NCBI RefSeq assembly: GCF_007005445.1
Contig: NZ_CP041387.1
Coordinates: 3,559,001 to 3,623,000 of the forward strand
DNA length: 64,000 bases
Direction: 5' to 3'
Source: Rhodopseudomonas palustris
Lineage (GTDB): Bacteria > Pseudomonadota > Alphaproteobacteria > Rhizobiales > Xanthobacteraceae
In this document: one piece after another, positions 1 through 11,191 of the stretch
How positions within the stretch are numbered: position 1 is the stretch's first letter
Layout of the letters: every line of letters starts with the position of its first letter
The notes under the pieces: generated by a model
Seen by the model: the letters and a program-made list of their open reading frames with translations, nothing else
The model's database searches: none
Told to the model about the DNA's origin: nothing
Made by a program: the position numbers and the translations under genes

Positions 1-134
1 GCGGCCGGGATGGAGCCAACCGCACCTCGCTGCCGAGCAGCGAAGCGGCATCGAATCCCGCCAATATCCTGACCTGTTCGAGCTGGTATCACGAGATCGC
101 AATGCTCGAAGAGCAGTCCACCAAACGGCCATGA
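1..134 (+). CDS. 3' end of an unidentified gene (partial)
   Basis: An open frame enters from the left edge (first full codon at base 3) and stops with TGA at 132-134, giving about 43 C-terminal residues that end in EEQSTKRP. The tail is hydrophilic and I do not recognise the family. A rho-independent terminator begins 50 bases downstream on the same strand, which supports this being the real end of a plus-strand transcript. The other two frames are also nearly open, so the frame choice is only moderately secure. Confidence 0.4.
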   Translation, partial: GRDGANRTSLPSSEAASNPANILTCSSWYHEIAMLEEQSTKRP

Positions 135-183
135 CACCGCAGCTTGCGCGGCCCCTCCGCCGCGATCATCAGACCGACTGACG

Positions 184-214
184 AAGGGCCGGCGCACGCG
201 TTCGGCCCTTTTTG
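184..214 (+). terminator. Rho-independent terminator of the upstream gene
   Basis: Stem AAGGGCCG (184-191) pairs with CGGCCCTT (203-210) around an 11-base loop and is followed by a run of T. It sits between the stop at 134 and the convergent glsA stop at 242. Confidence 0.75.
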
Positions 215-241
215 TTGGTACCGGGTGCGTTCGGTTGATCG

Positions 242-1177
242 TCAGACGCCGAAGATCGACCAGCCCATGCGCTTGGTCAGCGCCTCCAGCGCGACGCGGC
301 CGAGATGGGAGTTCCCCGCGGCATCAAGCCCCGGCGCCCACACCGCGATCGAGGCTTTGCCCGGTGCCACCGCGAGGATGCCGCCGCCGACGCCACTCTT
401 GCCCGGCAGGCCGACCCGGTAGGCGAATTCGCCCGAACCGTCATAATGGCCGCAGGTCAGCATCAGCGCGTTGATGCGCCGGGCGCGCTCGCTCGACACC
501 ACATTGTGGCCGGTCGAGGGGTTCTGGCCGTTGTACGCCAGAAAACGCCCGGCCATCGCCAATTGCCGGCAACTCATCGCGATCGCGCAGTGATGGAAAT
601 AGACCCCGAGCGTGTATTCGACCGGATTGTCCAGCACCCCGAACGACTTCATGTAGTTGGCGAGCGCGGCATTGCGAAACCCGGTGCGCTGCTCGGACTT
701 CGCGACCGCATCGTCGATCACGATCGACGTATCCCCGGCGAGGAACTGCATGAAGCGCAGAATTTCGCCGAGCGCCTCGCGCGGCTGGTGTCCGGACAGG
801 ATCAGATCGGTGACCGCGATGGCGCCGGCGTTGATGAACGGATTGCGCGGAATGCCGCGCTCGTGTTCGAGCTGCACGATCGAATTGAACGCCGAGCCCG
901 ACGGCTCACGGCCGACGCGCCGCCACAGCCGATCGCCGGCCTTGCCGAGCGCCAGTGTCAGCGTGAACACCTTCGAGATGCTCTGAATCGAGAACGGCAC
1001 GTCGGCATCACCGGCGGCGGCAACGTGACCATCGGCGTCGATCACCACCAGCCCGAAGCGCTTCGGGTCGACCCGCGCCAGCTCGGGGATGTAGCTCGCC
1101 ACCTCGCCGCGGTCCGCCCGCTGCGCCATCTCGTCGGCGATTTCGGCAACGGCGCGGTCGAGAAGGTAATTGCTCAT
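242..1177 (-). CDS. glsA: Glutaminase
   Basis: A 311-residue serine-dependent glutaminase, the usual length for this family, which hydrolyses L-glutamine to L-glutamate and ammonia in the cytoplasm. The nucleophile motif SISK lies at residues 66-69 (Ser66, Lys69) and is followed by the conserved substrate-binding stretches NAGAIA and YNGQNP and the glycine-rich [11 protein letters not shown] near residue 260. The ATG start gives MSNYLLDR. The gene stands alone, 147 bases after the sulfite-reduction operon on the same strand and convergent with the gene at the left edge. No regulatory site is evident. Confidence 0.95.
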   Translation of the reverse strand: MSNYLLDRAVAEIADEMAQRADRGEVASYIPELARVDPKRFGLVVIDADGHVAAAGDADVPFSIQSISKVFTLTLALGKAGDRLWRRVGREPSGSAFNSIVQLEHERGIPRNPFINAGAIAVTDLILSGHQPREALGEILRFMQFLAGDTSIVIDDAVAKSEQRTGFRNAALANYMKSFGVLDNPVEYTLGVYFHHCAIAMSCRQLAMAGRFLAYNGQNPSTGHNVVSSERARRINALMLTCGHYDGSGEFAYRVGLPGKSGVGGGILAVAPGKASIAVWAPGLDAAGNSHLGRVALEALTKRMGWSIFGV

Positions 1178-1277
1178 AGCGGCGGAGAGAAGGACAAGCC
1201 CGACGGGAACGCAAGGCCAAAGAGGAAGCAGGATTGCGTGTAGGCAGGGACATCGCCGCGAGCAAAGCCGGCCCCTT

Positions 1278-1295
1278 CTCCCCGCGCGCGGGGAG
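1278..1295. repeat. Perfect palindrome between DUF934 gene and glsA
   Basis: CTCCCCGCGCGCGGGGAG is an uninterrupted 18-base palindrome in the 147-base gap between glsA and the DUF934 gene. It resembles a short dispersed palindromic element common in this genus and could also end transcription of the cys operon, although no T-run follows. Confidence 0.5.
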
Positions 1296-1324
1296 AGGTT
1301 AGGCCACGCCCGTTGCCAGGGTTA

Positions 1325-1834
1325 CTAACTCGCCGACGTCAGATGCCGCTGCCGGCGGAGCTGCAGCGCGCTACGGTGACCGTCGCCGGTCGGTTGATAG
1401 AATTCGGTGTAGCGATGCGTCGCCTCGCCGAAGGCGTGCGCGTCGGCCTCTTTCCTCACGTCGAGCGCGTCGAAGCCGTTGCGGACCAGGAAGGTGAACT
1501 GATCGCGCAGCACCTGACCCGTGGCGCGCAGCTCGCCGCGATAGCCGTAAATTTCGCGCAGCCGCCGCGCCTGGCTGTGGGCGCGGCCGTCCTTGTAGGT
1601 CGGGAACACCAGCGCGATCAGCGCCAGCCGGTCGAGCCAGGGTTTCAGCTCGGCGACGTCGCGGTTGTTCGGCCAGATCACCCCGAGCGGGCTGTTGCGC
1701 GCCGCCAAGGAGTCCGGATCGGCCAGAAAGCGCGCAGCCGAGATCAGCACCGAGCCGGCGGCCGGCAACTCAGCGTCGTCGGCCACCGCGGCGAATTCGT
1801 CGGCCACGATCTGTCCGTTCTTAACGAGTGGCAT
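1325..1834 (-). CDS. DUF934 family protein, sulfite-reduction accessory
   Basis: A 169-residue protein of the DUF934 family, which is nearly always encoded beside assimilatory sulfite reductase and is thought to assist it. The exact biochemical role is unknown. It has the family's conserved segment VFPTYKDGRAHSQARRLRE near residues 77-95 and RATGQVLRDQ just after. The start overlaps the cysI stop by 14 bases, which indicates translational coupling. It is the last gene of the cysG-DUF2849-cysI-DUF934 operon. In many relatives cysH sits between cysI and this gene, but here there is no room for it. Confidence 0.88.
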   Translation of the reverse strand: MPLVKNGQIVADEFAAVADDAELPAAGSVLISAARFLADPDSLAARNSPLGVIWPNNRDVAELKPWLDRLALIALVFPTYKDGRAHSQARRLREIYGYRGELRATGQVLRDQFTFLVRNGFDALDVRKEADAHAFGEATHRYTEFYQPTGDGHRSALQLRRQRHLTSAS

Positions 1835-3476
1835 AGACCCGCTCCTTGAAGGGTTCGACGCCGAGCCGCTTGACCGCGTCGACGAACAACTCGTCCGGCC
1901 GTTGCCGCAGGCTGAGATACGCCTCGACGATGTCCTCGATCACGTCGGCGACGTCGCCGTACGGCACCGCGGGGCCGATCAGCACGCCGAGCTCGGCGCC
2001 CTCGTCGGCACGGCCGCCGATGGTGATCTGATAGAACTCCTCGCCGTTCTTCTCGACGCCGAGAATCCCGATGTGGCCGACATGGTGGTGGCCGCAGGCG
2101 TTGATGCAGCCGGAGATGTTGATGTGCAGCCGCCCGATCAGAGCCGCGGTGTCGGGATTGGCGAAGCGCCGCGACAGCTCCTGGGCGATCGGGATCGACC
2201 GGGCATTCGCCAGCGAGCAGTAATCGAGGCCAGGGCAAGCGATGATGTCGCTGACCAGACCGACGTTCGGGGTGGCGAGGCCGAGCCCGTCGAGCGCCGC
2301 CCACAGCGCCGGCAAATCGCGTCTGGCGACATGCGGCAGCACCAGGTTCTGTTCGTGGCCGACCCGGATCTCGCCGAACGAATATTTGTCGGCAAGGTCG
2401 GCGACCGCATCCATCTGCTCGGCGGTGGCATCGCCCGGCGCGCCGCCCGCGGGCTTAAGCGACAGCGTGACGATGGCGTAGCCGTCCTGGCGATGCGGCG
2501 CGACCGAATTGGCCCGCCACGCTTCGAACCGCGCATCGCCGGCCGCCGCGCGAAGCTCGTCCGGCTCGGCCGGCAGCTCTTCATAGGCTGGGTAGACAAA
2601 GCGCGAGCGGATGTCCTCGATCATCTCGTCGTCGAGCGTCAGCGGACCGTCGGCGATCTCGCTCCACGCCTGCTCGACCTCGGCGGCGAACTTCTCGATG
2701 CCGAGCTCGTGCACCAGGATCTTGATCCGGGCCTTGTAGATGTTGTCGCGACGTCCGTACTGATTGTAGACGCGCAGGATCGCCTCGATATAGCTGAGGA
2801 TGTCGCGCCCGGCGACGAACGGCTTGATGGTGCGGCCGATGAACGGGCTGCGACCCAGTCCGCCGCCGACCAGCACTTCGAAGCCGGTGTCGCCGGCGTC
2901 GTTTCTGACCAGCTTCAGGCCGATGTCGTGGATCTTGATCGCCGCACGGTCGTGATCGGACGCGGTGATGGCGAACTTGAACTTGCGCGGCAGGAACGAG
3001 AACTCCGGATGCAGCGCGGTGTGCTGGCGCAGGATTTCGGCCCAGACCCGCGGATCCTCGATCTCGCCCGGCGCGACGCCGGCCCACTGATCGGCGGTGA
3101 CGTTGCGGGTGCAATTGCCCGAGGTCTGCATCGCATGGATGCCGACTTCGGCGAGGTCGGCGAGCGCGTCGGGCAGATCCTTCAGCGCGATCCAATTGAA
3201 CTGGATGTTCTGCCGGGTGGTGAAATGGCCATAGCCGCGGTCGTAGGTCCGCGCCACATGCGCCAGCTTGCGAAGCTGGTCCGACGACAGCGTGCCGTAG
3301 GGAATCGCCACGCGGAACATGTAGGCGTGGAGCTGCAGATACACGCCGTTCATCAAGCGTAACGGCTTGAACTCGTCCTCGGTGAGTTCGCCAGACAGGC
3401 GTCGGCGCACCTGATCGCGGAACTCGTCGACGCGTTCGTGGACGATGGCGCGGTCGATGTCGTCGTAAGCATACAT
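1821..3476 (-). CDS. cysI: Siroheme-dependent sulfite reductase (nitrite/sulfite reductase family)
   Basis: A 551-residue cytoplasmic enzyme that reduces sulfite to sulfide for cysteine synthesis. The N-terminal ferrodoxin-like half contains FTTRQNIQFNW (near residue 70), a siroheme-pocket signature. The cluster ligands are visible as CPGLDYC (C-x5-C) and GCINAC (C-x3-C), the classic pattern that bridges [4Fe-4S] to siroheme. An upstream in-frame extension of 46 residues is basic and has no homology, so I chose the ATG giving MYAYDDID, which directly follows the DUF2849 stop. Nitrite reductase of the same superfamily is possible from sequence alone. The cysG and DUF934 neighbours favour sulfite. 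Confidence 0.92.
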   Translation of the reverse strand: MYAYDDIDRAIVHERVDEFRDQVRRRLSGELTEDEFKPLRLMNGVYLQLHAYMFRVAIPYGTLSSDQLRKLAHVARTYDRGYGHFTTRQNIQFNWIALKDLPDALADLAEVGIHAMQTSGNCTRNVTADQWAGVAPGEIEDPRVWAEILRQHTALHPEFSFLPRKFKFAITASDHDRAAIKIHDIGLKLVRNDAGDTGFEVLVGGGLGRSPFIGRTIKPFVAGRDILSYIEAILRVYNQYGRRDNIYKARIKILVHELGIEKFAAEVEQAWSEIADGPLTLDDEMIEDIRSRFVYPAYEELPAEPDELRAAAGDARFEAWRANSVAPHRQDGYAIVTLSLKPAGGAPGDATAEQMDAVADLADKYSFGEIRVGHEQNLVLPHVARRDLPALWAALDGLGLATPNVGLVSDIIACPGLDYCSLANARSIPIAQELSRRFANPDTAALIGRLHINISGCINACGHHHVGHIGILGVEKNGEEFYQITIGGRADEGAELGVLIGPAVPYGDVADVIEDIVEAYLSLRQRPDELFVDAVKRLGVEPFKERVYATR

Positions 3477-3486
3477 GGAGCAGTCC

Positions 3487-3801
3487 TCAAGCCTGGACCG
3501 GCAGCGCGATGGTGACGCCGTTGCGCCGGATTTTTTCGCGCAGGTTTCCGGGGCGGATTGCGCCATCCGCGGCGATTTCGACCGGCGCGATGTAGGCACC
3601 GACCGCGCCGACATCGTCGGCCGTCGCGGCGGCGAGCAGCGCGCGCGCCGGCTCAGCCTCGCGCACGATGGCGGCGTCGGCCAGATCGGTCGACCAGCCG
3701 CTCTGCGCGGTCCGGTAGATCACCACGCCATCAATGGTGCGGTTCGCGGTGATCACCGAAGGGCCGGTGATCTTGATCTTCTGTTGCAGCGGGGACGTCA
3801 T
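3487..3801 (-). CDS. DUF2849 domain protein
   Basis: A 104-residue DUF2849 protein starting MTSPLQQKIKI. The family is small, soluble and almost confined to the cysG-cysI junction of alphaproteobacterial sulfate-assimilation operons. Its function is not established. The ATG overlaps the cysG stop in an ATGA junction (3798-3801), so it is translationally coupled to cysG. Ten bases separate it from cysI. A longer in-frame reading exists (18 extra residues), but that would begin inside cysG and lacks family similarity. Confidence 0.88.
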   Translation of the reverse strand: MTSPLQQKIKITGPSVITANRTIDGVVIYRTAQSGWSTDLADAAIVREAEPARALLAAATADDVGAVGAYIAPVEIAADGAIRPGNLREKIRRNGVTIALPVQA

Positions 3802-5234
3802 TCGGCGGCCATCTGATAGGTCGAGACGAGTTGCAGGAGTTGTTGCTGGCGCCACGGCGCCGAATGCGCGACGACGTCGCCGATCACCAGCAGTGCCGGT
3901 CCGCCGTCGACCTGCTCGACCAGCGCCGGCAGGTCGTCGAGCCTTCCGACAGCCGATGCAGCGTCCGTCCGCGTCACCCGCGCGAATACACCGACCGGCG
4001 TATCGGCGGCGCGGCCGGCAGCCAGCAGCCCTTCGCGGATCGTCGGCCCCGCGCTCATGCCCATATAGACCACGACGGTCATCTTCTGATCGGTCAGAGC
4101 CGACCAGTCGACGGTTTCGGCATCCTTGGCCTTATGGGCAGTGAGAAAGGTGATGCGCAGCGCCTCGTGGCGATAGGTCAGCGGCACCTCGAACTGCGAC
4201 GCCGCGCCAAGCGCGGCGCTGATACCCGGCACCACCACGTAAGACACGCCGGCTTCGCGCAGCGCTTCGACCTCTTCGCCGCCGCGGCCGAACACGAACG
4301 GATCGCCGCCCTTCAGCCGCACGGCGCGCTGGCCGGACCGAGCCGCTTCGATCAGCAGCTTGTTGATCGCGTCCTGACCGATGCCCGGCTGGCCGACACG
4401 GCGGCCGACCGGCACGCGCTTGGCGTCGCGGCGGATGCGGTCGAGGATGTCGGGCGAAACCAGCTCGTCGTAGAACACCACGTCGGCATCCGACAGCGCC
4501 CGCAGCGCTTTCAGCGTCAGCAGATCGGGATCGCCGGGCCCTGCACCGACGATGCTGACATGACCATCGGCGCGGCGGCCGAGCGAATGCCGCGCGTAGT
4601 CGCTGGCATCATCGATCTTCTTCAGTTCGGTCTCGGCATCGGTCAGGCGCCCGTCGAGCACGGCGCGACCGATCGGACCGTCGACGACGCGCTCCCAGAA
4701 CCGGCGGCGCAGCGGGAATTCAGGAATCCGCGCCTTGATCGGGGCGCGCCAGCGGCCGATCAGCGCGGCAAGTTCGCCGATCCGCGCCGGCACCACGGTC
4801 TCGATCAGTTCGCGGAGGCGGCGCGCCACCACCGGCGAAGACCCGCCGGTGCCGATCGCCACCACCACGTCGCCGCGATCGACGATTGCCGGAAAGATGA
4901 AGGTGGAATGCGACAGCTCGTCCATGACGTTGACCGGCACGCCGAGGACGCGCGCCTTCGCGGCCAGCGGCGCGGCGACCTCGCCGGCCCCCGCACACAA
5001 CAGCGCGATCGCGCCGGTGAGATCGGCGCGCAGCGGATCACCTTCCGGAAAACTGATGCGCGCGCGCTCGGCCTCGGTCAGACCGGTCAGATCGCGATCG
5101 CCATCGGTGACGTACCAGCGGACCGAAGCACCGGCGCCGAGCAACAGCCTCAGCTTGGCACGCGCCATCTCGCCGGCGCCCACCAGCACCACGGGGCCCG
5201 TCGCCAGATCGAGAAACACCGGAAGAAACCGCAT
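3798..5234 (-). CDS. cysG: Siroheme synthase CysG (dehydrogenase/ferrochelatase + uroporphyrinogen-III methyltransferase)
   Basis: A 478-residue trifunctional enzyme that makes the siroheme cofactor for the sulfite reductase encoded two genes downstream. The N-terminal part (about 1-210) is a Rossmann precorrin-2 dehydrogenase/ferrochelatase with VLVGAGEMARAK near residue 17 and IGTGGSSPVVAR near 126. The C-terminal part (about 220-465) is the SAM-dependent uroporphyrinogen-III C-methyltransferase, with VGAGPGDPDLLTLKAL and the hallmark GGDPFVFGRGGEE. It is first in the operon, and the 312-base region shared with divergent sbp must carry its promoter. Confidence 0.96.
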   Translation of the reverse strand: MRFLPVFLDLATGPVVLVGAGEMARAKLRLLLGAGASVRWYVTDGDRDLTGLTEAERARISFPEGDPLRADLTGAIALLCAGAGEVAAPLAAKARVLGVPVNVMDELSHSTFIFPAIVDRGDVVVAIGTGGSSPVVARRLRELIETVVPARIGELAALIGRWRAPIKARIPEFPLRRRFWERVVDGPIGRAVLDGRLTDAETELKKIDDASDYARHSLGRRADGHVSIVGAGPGDPDLLTLKALRALSDADVVFYDELVSPDILDRIRRDAKRVPVGRRVGQPGIGQDAINKLLIEAARSGQRAVRLKGGDPFVFGRGGEEVEALREAGVSYVVVPGISAALGAASQFEVPLTYRHEALRITFLTAHKAKDAETVDWSALTDQKMTVVVYMGMSAGPTIREGLLAAGRAADTPVGVFARVTRTDAASAVGRLDDLPALVEQVDGGPALLVIGDVVAHSAPWRQQQLLQLVSTYQMAAE

Positions 5235-5546
5235 GCCGACTCCGCTTTGAACGAACCCAGAATTATTTTCTGCATGGAAACGTTACAAGCCGCCCGAGAA
5301 GAAAACCATTCCTTTGCGCCGCTCGTGGACGACGTAGAATTTCGTTCCTCAAAACGTTCAATAGGTAGACGACCGTTCCCCGAGCGCGGGAAGCCCGGCC
5401 GCCGCAACGATCTGGCAGCGCGCCACGCGCCGGTGGGACGGCTTCCCACACCTCCTTCGATCGCCTATCTGACGACCATCATCACGTAAGGTAGCGGCGG
5501 TGCTACGCCGATCGCAGAACCGTCCATTGTCAGTCGAGGAGATCTC
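5235..5546. promoter_or_regulatory. Divergent control region of the cys operon and sulfate transporter
   Basis: This 312-base gene-free region separates two divergent sulfur-assimilation units. It contains AT-rich patches at about 5258-5282 and 5330-5365 within GC-rich surroundings, as expected for back-to-back promoters, plus a ribosome-binding GAGGA at 5536-5540 for the GTG start of sbp. I cannot identify a specific regulator site with confidence. A CysB-type LysR regulator would be the expected partner. Confidence 0.5.
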
Positions 5547-6554
5547 GTGAACCGTTTCGCTCTCTCATTGTTCGCCGGCTTCGCAGCGCTGCTGACGGCG
5601 GCCCCGGCGCAGGCGCAAACATCGACGACGCTGCTCAACGTCTCCTACGACATCGCGCGCGAGCTCTATGTGGAGATCAACGCCGCATTCATCCCCCATT
5701 GGAAGGCGAAGACCGGCCAGGACATCACCATCAACCAGTCGCACGGCGGATCGTCGCGGCAGGCGCGTTCCATCCTGGAAGGACTGGAGGCCGATGTCGT
5801 GACCTTCAATCAGGTCACCGACGTCCAGGTGCTGCACGACAAGGGCAAGCTGATCCCGGCGGATTGGGCTCAGCGGCTGCCGAACAACTCCTCGCCGTAC
5901 TACTCGCTGCCCGCGTTCCTGGTGCGCGCCGGCAATCCAAAGGGAATCAAGGACTGGGACGATCTGGTGAAGCCGGACGTCAAAGTGATCTTCCCGAACC
6001 CCAAGACGTCGGGTAACGCCCGCTACACCTATCTGGCAGCCTACGCTTTCGCCAGGCACAAATACGGCAGCGATGCCGAGGCCGACGCCTTCATCAAGAA
6101 GCTGTTCGCCAATGTGCCGGTGTTCGACACTGGAGGCCGCGCCGCCACGACGACCTTCGTCGAACGCCAGACCGGCGACGTGCTGATCACTTTCGAGGCA
6201 GAGACCAGCGCGATCCGCGATCTGGCGGGCGCCGACAAATATCAAGTGGTGGTCCCTCCCACCAGCCTGCTGGCTGAGTTCCCGGTCGCCGTCGTCGACA
6301 AATACGCCGACAAGCACGGCACACGAGCGCTGGCCACCGCCTATCTCGAATATCTGTATTCGCCCGAGGGGCAGACGATCCTCGCCAAGGCCTATAACCG
6401 GGTGCACGACAAGGCCGTGATCGAGAAATTCAAAGACAAGTTCCCGGAGGTGAAGCTGTACCGGGTCGAGGACGAGTTCGGGGGCTGGGACAAGCTGAAC
6501 GCCGAGCACTTGGCCTCGGGCGCGAAGCTGGATCAGTTGTTCGGGGGGCGATGA
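5547..6554 (+). CDS. sbp: Sulfate ABC transporter periplasmic sulfate-binding protein
   Basis: A 335-residue secreted binding protein. The N-terminal signal peptide (about 1-23, hydrophobic LSLFAGFAALLTAAPAQA) directs it to the periplasm. The mature part has the sulfate-binding signatures SHGGSSRQARSILEG near residue 65 and ADVVTFNQVTD, which are shared by Sbp and CysP, so thiosulfate may also bind. The GTG start has a GAGGA Shine-Dalgarno. The permeases cysT and cysW follow, but a 343-base gap carrying two palindromic elements interrupts the operon. No ATPase gene (cysA) lies nearby. Confidence 0.93.
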   Translation: MNRFALSLFAGFAALLTAAPAQAQTSTTLLNVSYDIARELYVEINAAFIPHWKAKTGQDITINQSHGGSSRQARSILEGLEADVVTFNQVTDVQVLHDKGKLIPADWAQRLPNNSSPYYSLPAFLVRAGNPKGIKDWDDLVKPDVKVIFPNPKTSGNARYTYLAAYAFARHKYGSDAEADAFIKKLFANVPVFDTGGRAATTTFVERQTGDVLITFEAETSAIRDLAGADKYQVVVPPTSLLAEFPVAVVDKYADKHGTRALATAYLEYLYSPEGQTILAKAYNRVHDKAVIEKFKDKFPEVKLYRVEDEFGGWDKLNAEHLASGAKLDQLFGGR

Positions 6555-6592
6555 GGCGGCAGGCCGAGCTTACCTCCAGGCGCCGACAACAA

Positions 6593-6700
6593 GTTCGTCG
6601 TTCCGGGGCGCGAGCGCGGCGCGAACACGGAAATCTCTCTTCGCTACAACCACTAGATTCCGGGGCTGCGCGCGACAGCGCGCATCCCCGAATGACGAAC
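6593..6700. repeat. Palindromic dispersed element 1 between sbp and cysT
   Basis: The outer arms GTTCGTCGTTCCGGGG (6593-6608) and CCCCGAATGACGAAC (6686-6700) are near-perfect inverted repeats, and the interior is also self-complementary (GCGCGAGCGCGGCGC against GCTGCGCGCGACAGCGC). This matches the widespread class of short interspersed palindromes beginning GTCATTCCGGGG in Bradyrhizobium/Rhodopseudomonas genomes (recall, not searched). Confidence 0.75.
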
Positions 6701-6712
6701 GCCAAATCTGTT

Positions 6713-6830
6713 CGTCATTGCGAGCGGAGCGCAGCAATCCAGATCCCACTGCGCAAAGCCGGATTGCTTCGTCGCGGAGCCTGTGCTCGGACGGCGCAAA
6801 GCGCCGATCCGAGTGCTCCTCGCAATGACG
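6713..6830. repeat. Palindromic dispersed element 2 between sbp and cysT
   Basis: A second element of a different type begins 12 bases after the first. The terminal arms CGTCATTGCGAG (6713-6724) and CTCGCAATGACG (6819-6830) are perfect 12-base inverted repeats, and inner segments AGCAATCC and GGATTGCT also pair. It is non-coding and probably folds into a long hairpin within the sbp-cysT transcript. Confidence 0.8.
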
Positions 6831-6897
6831 CGGTGAGGCGTAGATCTGCAATTGACTAACCCTCACCCACCCTCGTCACTCTCTTCGGATCACCGCC

Positions 6898-7725
6898 TTG
6901 CGACGCAGCGTCATTCCCGGTTTCGGCCTCAGCCTCGGCATCACGTTGCTGTATCTCGGCGCGATCGTGCTGCTGCCGCTGGCCGCGCTGATCCTGAAGG
7001 CGTCCGACATCGGCGCGGCTCAGCTCTGGGCTATTCTGAGTTCGCCGCGGACACTCGCGGCGATCCGGCTGACACTGACGATGGCGCTGGTCGCCACGCT
7101 GTTCAACGCGCTGTATGGCACGCTGCTGGCCTGGGTGCTGGCGCGCTACACGTTTCCCGGCAAGCGACTGCTGGATGCGCTGATCGACGTGCCGTTCGCG
7201 CTACCGACCGCGGTGGCAGGCCTCGCATTGACGGCGCTGTTCTCGAAATCCGGCTGGTTCGGCGCGCCGCTCGATGCGCTCGGACTGCAGATCGTCTACA
7301 CGCCGCTCGGAATCGCGATCGCGATGGCGTTCACCAGCATTCCGTTCGTGGTGCGTACGGTGCAGCCGGTGATCGAGGATCTCGGCAGCGACGTCGAGGA
7401 GGCCAGCCGCTCGCTGGGCGCCAACGATCTGCAGATCCTGTCGAAGATCATCCTGCCGTCGATCTTTCCGGCGCTGCTGGCCGGCGCCTCGCTGGCATTC
7501 GCGCGCAGCCTCGGCGAGTTCGGCGCCGTCATCTTCATCGCCGGGAACCAGCCGATGAAGACCGAGATCGTGGCGCTGCTCGCCTTCATCCGGCTCGAAG
7601 AATACGACTACCCCGCCGCAGCGGCGATCGCCTCGGCGATGCTGGTGATGGCTTTCGTGATGCTGATCATCACCAACGCGGTGCAAGCCTGGCAGCTCCG
7701 CTATCTCGGCAAGAGCGGAACATGA
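6898..7725 (+). CDS. cysT: Sulfate ABC transporter permease CysT
   Basis: A 275-residue inner-membrane permease with about six hydrophobic helices and the binding-protein-dependent transport loop near residues 160-190 (EEASRSLGANDLQILSKII), which docks on the ATPase. The extension RSLGEFGAVIFIAGNQP is characteristic of CysT/CysU. The start is a TTG at 6898, and an in-frame TGA at 6853 leaves no upstream ATG. The last bases overlap the cysW start in an ATGA junction. It forms the channel together with CysW for sulfate delivered by the binding protein. Confidence 0.92.
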   Translation: MRRSVIPGFGLSLGITLLYLGAIVLLPLAALILKASDIGAAQLWAILSSPRTLAAIRLTLTMALVATLFNALYGTLLAWVLARYTFPGKRLLDALIDVPFALPTAVAGLALTALFSKSGWFGAPLDALGLQIVYTPLGIAIAMAFTSIPFVVRTVQPVIEDLGSDVEEASRSLGANDLQILSKIILPSIFPALLAGASLAFARSLGEFGAVIFIAGNQPMKTEIVALLAFIRLEEYDYPAAAAIASAMLVMAFVMLIITNAVQAWQLRYLGKSGT

Positions 7726-8591
7726 CGGCCAAACCGAGCGCTCCCGTGAAGAAGGACTGGATGGTGACGCCCGTTGGCGCCGGGCCGGTGACGCGTTGCG
7801 TCGTCCTCGGCATCGTGGCCGTGCTGACGCTGTTCATCCTGGTCGCGCCGCTGGCGGTGATCCTGACCTCGGCGTTTGCCCAGGGCGTCGGCGTGTTCCT
7901 GCGCAATCTCGGCGACCCCGGCACGCTGCACGCGATGTGGCTGACGACGATCACCGCGCTGATCGCGGTGCCGGTCAACATCCTGTTCGGCCTCGCCGCC
8001 GCCTGGACGGTGACCAAGTTCGAGTTTCCCGGGCGCACGCTGCTGATTGCGCTGATCGAACTGCCCTATTCGATCTCGCCGATCGTCGCCGGTGTCGCCT
8101 ATCTGTTCGTGTACGGTTCGCAGGGGCTGTTCGGCCCGCTGCTCGAGCAACTCGGCATCAAGGTGATGTTCGCGCTGCCGGGCATCGTGCTGGCCAGCAT
8201 GTTCGTGACCGCGCCGTTCGTCGCCCGGGAGCTGATCCCGCTGATGCAGGTGCAGGGGACCGACGAAGAGGAGGCGGCGGTAACTCTGGGGGCGTCGGGC
8301 TTTGCGACCTTCCTGCGCGTCACGCTGCCCAACATCCGGTGGGCGGTGCTGTACGGGGCGATCCTGTGCAATGCCCGCGTGCTCGGCGAATTCGGCGCGG
8401 TGTCGGTGGTGTCCGGCAATGTGCGCGGCCAGACCACCACGCTGCCGTTGCAGATCGAACTTCTGTACCAGGACTACAATGTCGCAGGCGCGTTCGCCGC
8501 CGCCACCACCCTGACGGCCGTCGCCCTGGTGACCATCCTGTTGAAACTCCTCCTGGAACGGCTGTCCGGCGACGAACGGCCGCTGACCTAG
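7722..8591 (+). CDS. cysW: Sulfate ABC transporter permease CysW
   Basis: A 289-residue second permease subunit, starting MTAKPSAPVKKDW at an ATGA overlap with cysT. Six predicted helices surround the EAA loop (EEEAAVTLGASGFATFLRVT) that contacts the ATP-binding subunit, followed by ARVLGEFGAVSVVSG, typical of CysW. The operon ends here: the ATPase CysA that normally completes it is missing, and the next gene is malate synthase after 232 bases. The permease pair must therefore borrow an ATPase encoded elsewhere. Confidence 0.92.
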   Translation: MTAKPSAPVKKDWMVTPVGAGPVTRCVVLGIVAVLTLFILVAPLAVILTSAFAQGVGVFLRNLGDPGTLHAMWLTTITALIAVPVNILFGLAAAWTVTKFEFPGRTLLIALIELPYSISPIVAGVAYLFVYGSQGLFGPLLEQLGIKVMFALPGIVLASMFVTAPFVARELIPLMQVQGTDEEEAAVTLGASGFATFLRVTLPNIRWAVLYGAILCNARVLGEFGAVSVVSGNVRGQTTTLPLQIELLYQDYNVAGAFAAATTLTAVALVTILLKLLLERLSGDERPLT

Positions 8592-8739
8592 CGCCGCCGC
8601 GGTCCTGATCGAATCGGAACCAACGCTCCGGGTCTGATTTGCGCGTTTTCGTCTCCCGAGCCGATATCCGTCGCCCGAAATCGCTGCGGCGGGCGACGGT
8701 GGTCCCTGGGCCTTCCAATTTCGGAGGCTTTGGCGCTAA

Positions 8740-10998
<2,259 letters not shown>

Positions 10999-11029
10999 GC
11001 CGTCGGAACTGTTACTTCGGTAGTCACGA

Positions 11030-11057
11030 GACCTCCCCCGCAACGGGGAGGTCTTTT
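11030..11057 (+). terminator. Rho-independent terminator of glcB
   Basis: GACCTCCCC (11030-11038) pairs with GGGGAGGTC (11045-11053) around a six-base loop, followed by TTTTGCTTT. Confidence 0.9.
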
Positions 11058-11138
11058 GCTTTGGTAGCTCATTACTGTCCAGCAATTTCAAGCGCGCGTG
11101 GTGCAAACCCCGGGTGACGGCTTGCCGCTGCACCGACC

Positions 11139-11163
11139 GGAACCATCCTCGGAGCTGCCCGTT
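11139..11163 (+). promoter_or_regulatory. EcfG-type promoter of the csbD gene
   Basis: GGAAC at 11139-11143, a 16-base spacer, and CGTT at 11160-11163 match the alphaproteobacterial general-stress sigma consensus GGAAC-N16/17-CGTT exactly. It lies 29 bases before the csbD start codon and in the correct orientation. EcfG itself is encoded at 17012-17557. Confidence 0.75.
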
Positions 11164-11191
11164 GACCGGCATCCAAACACTGGAGGACAGG

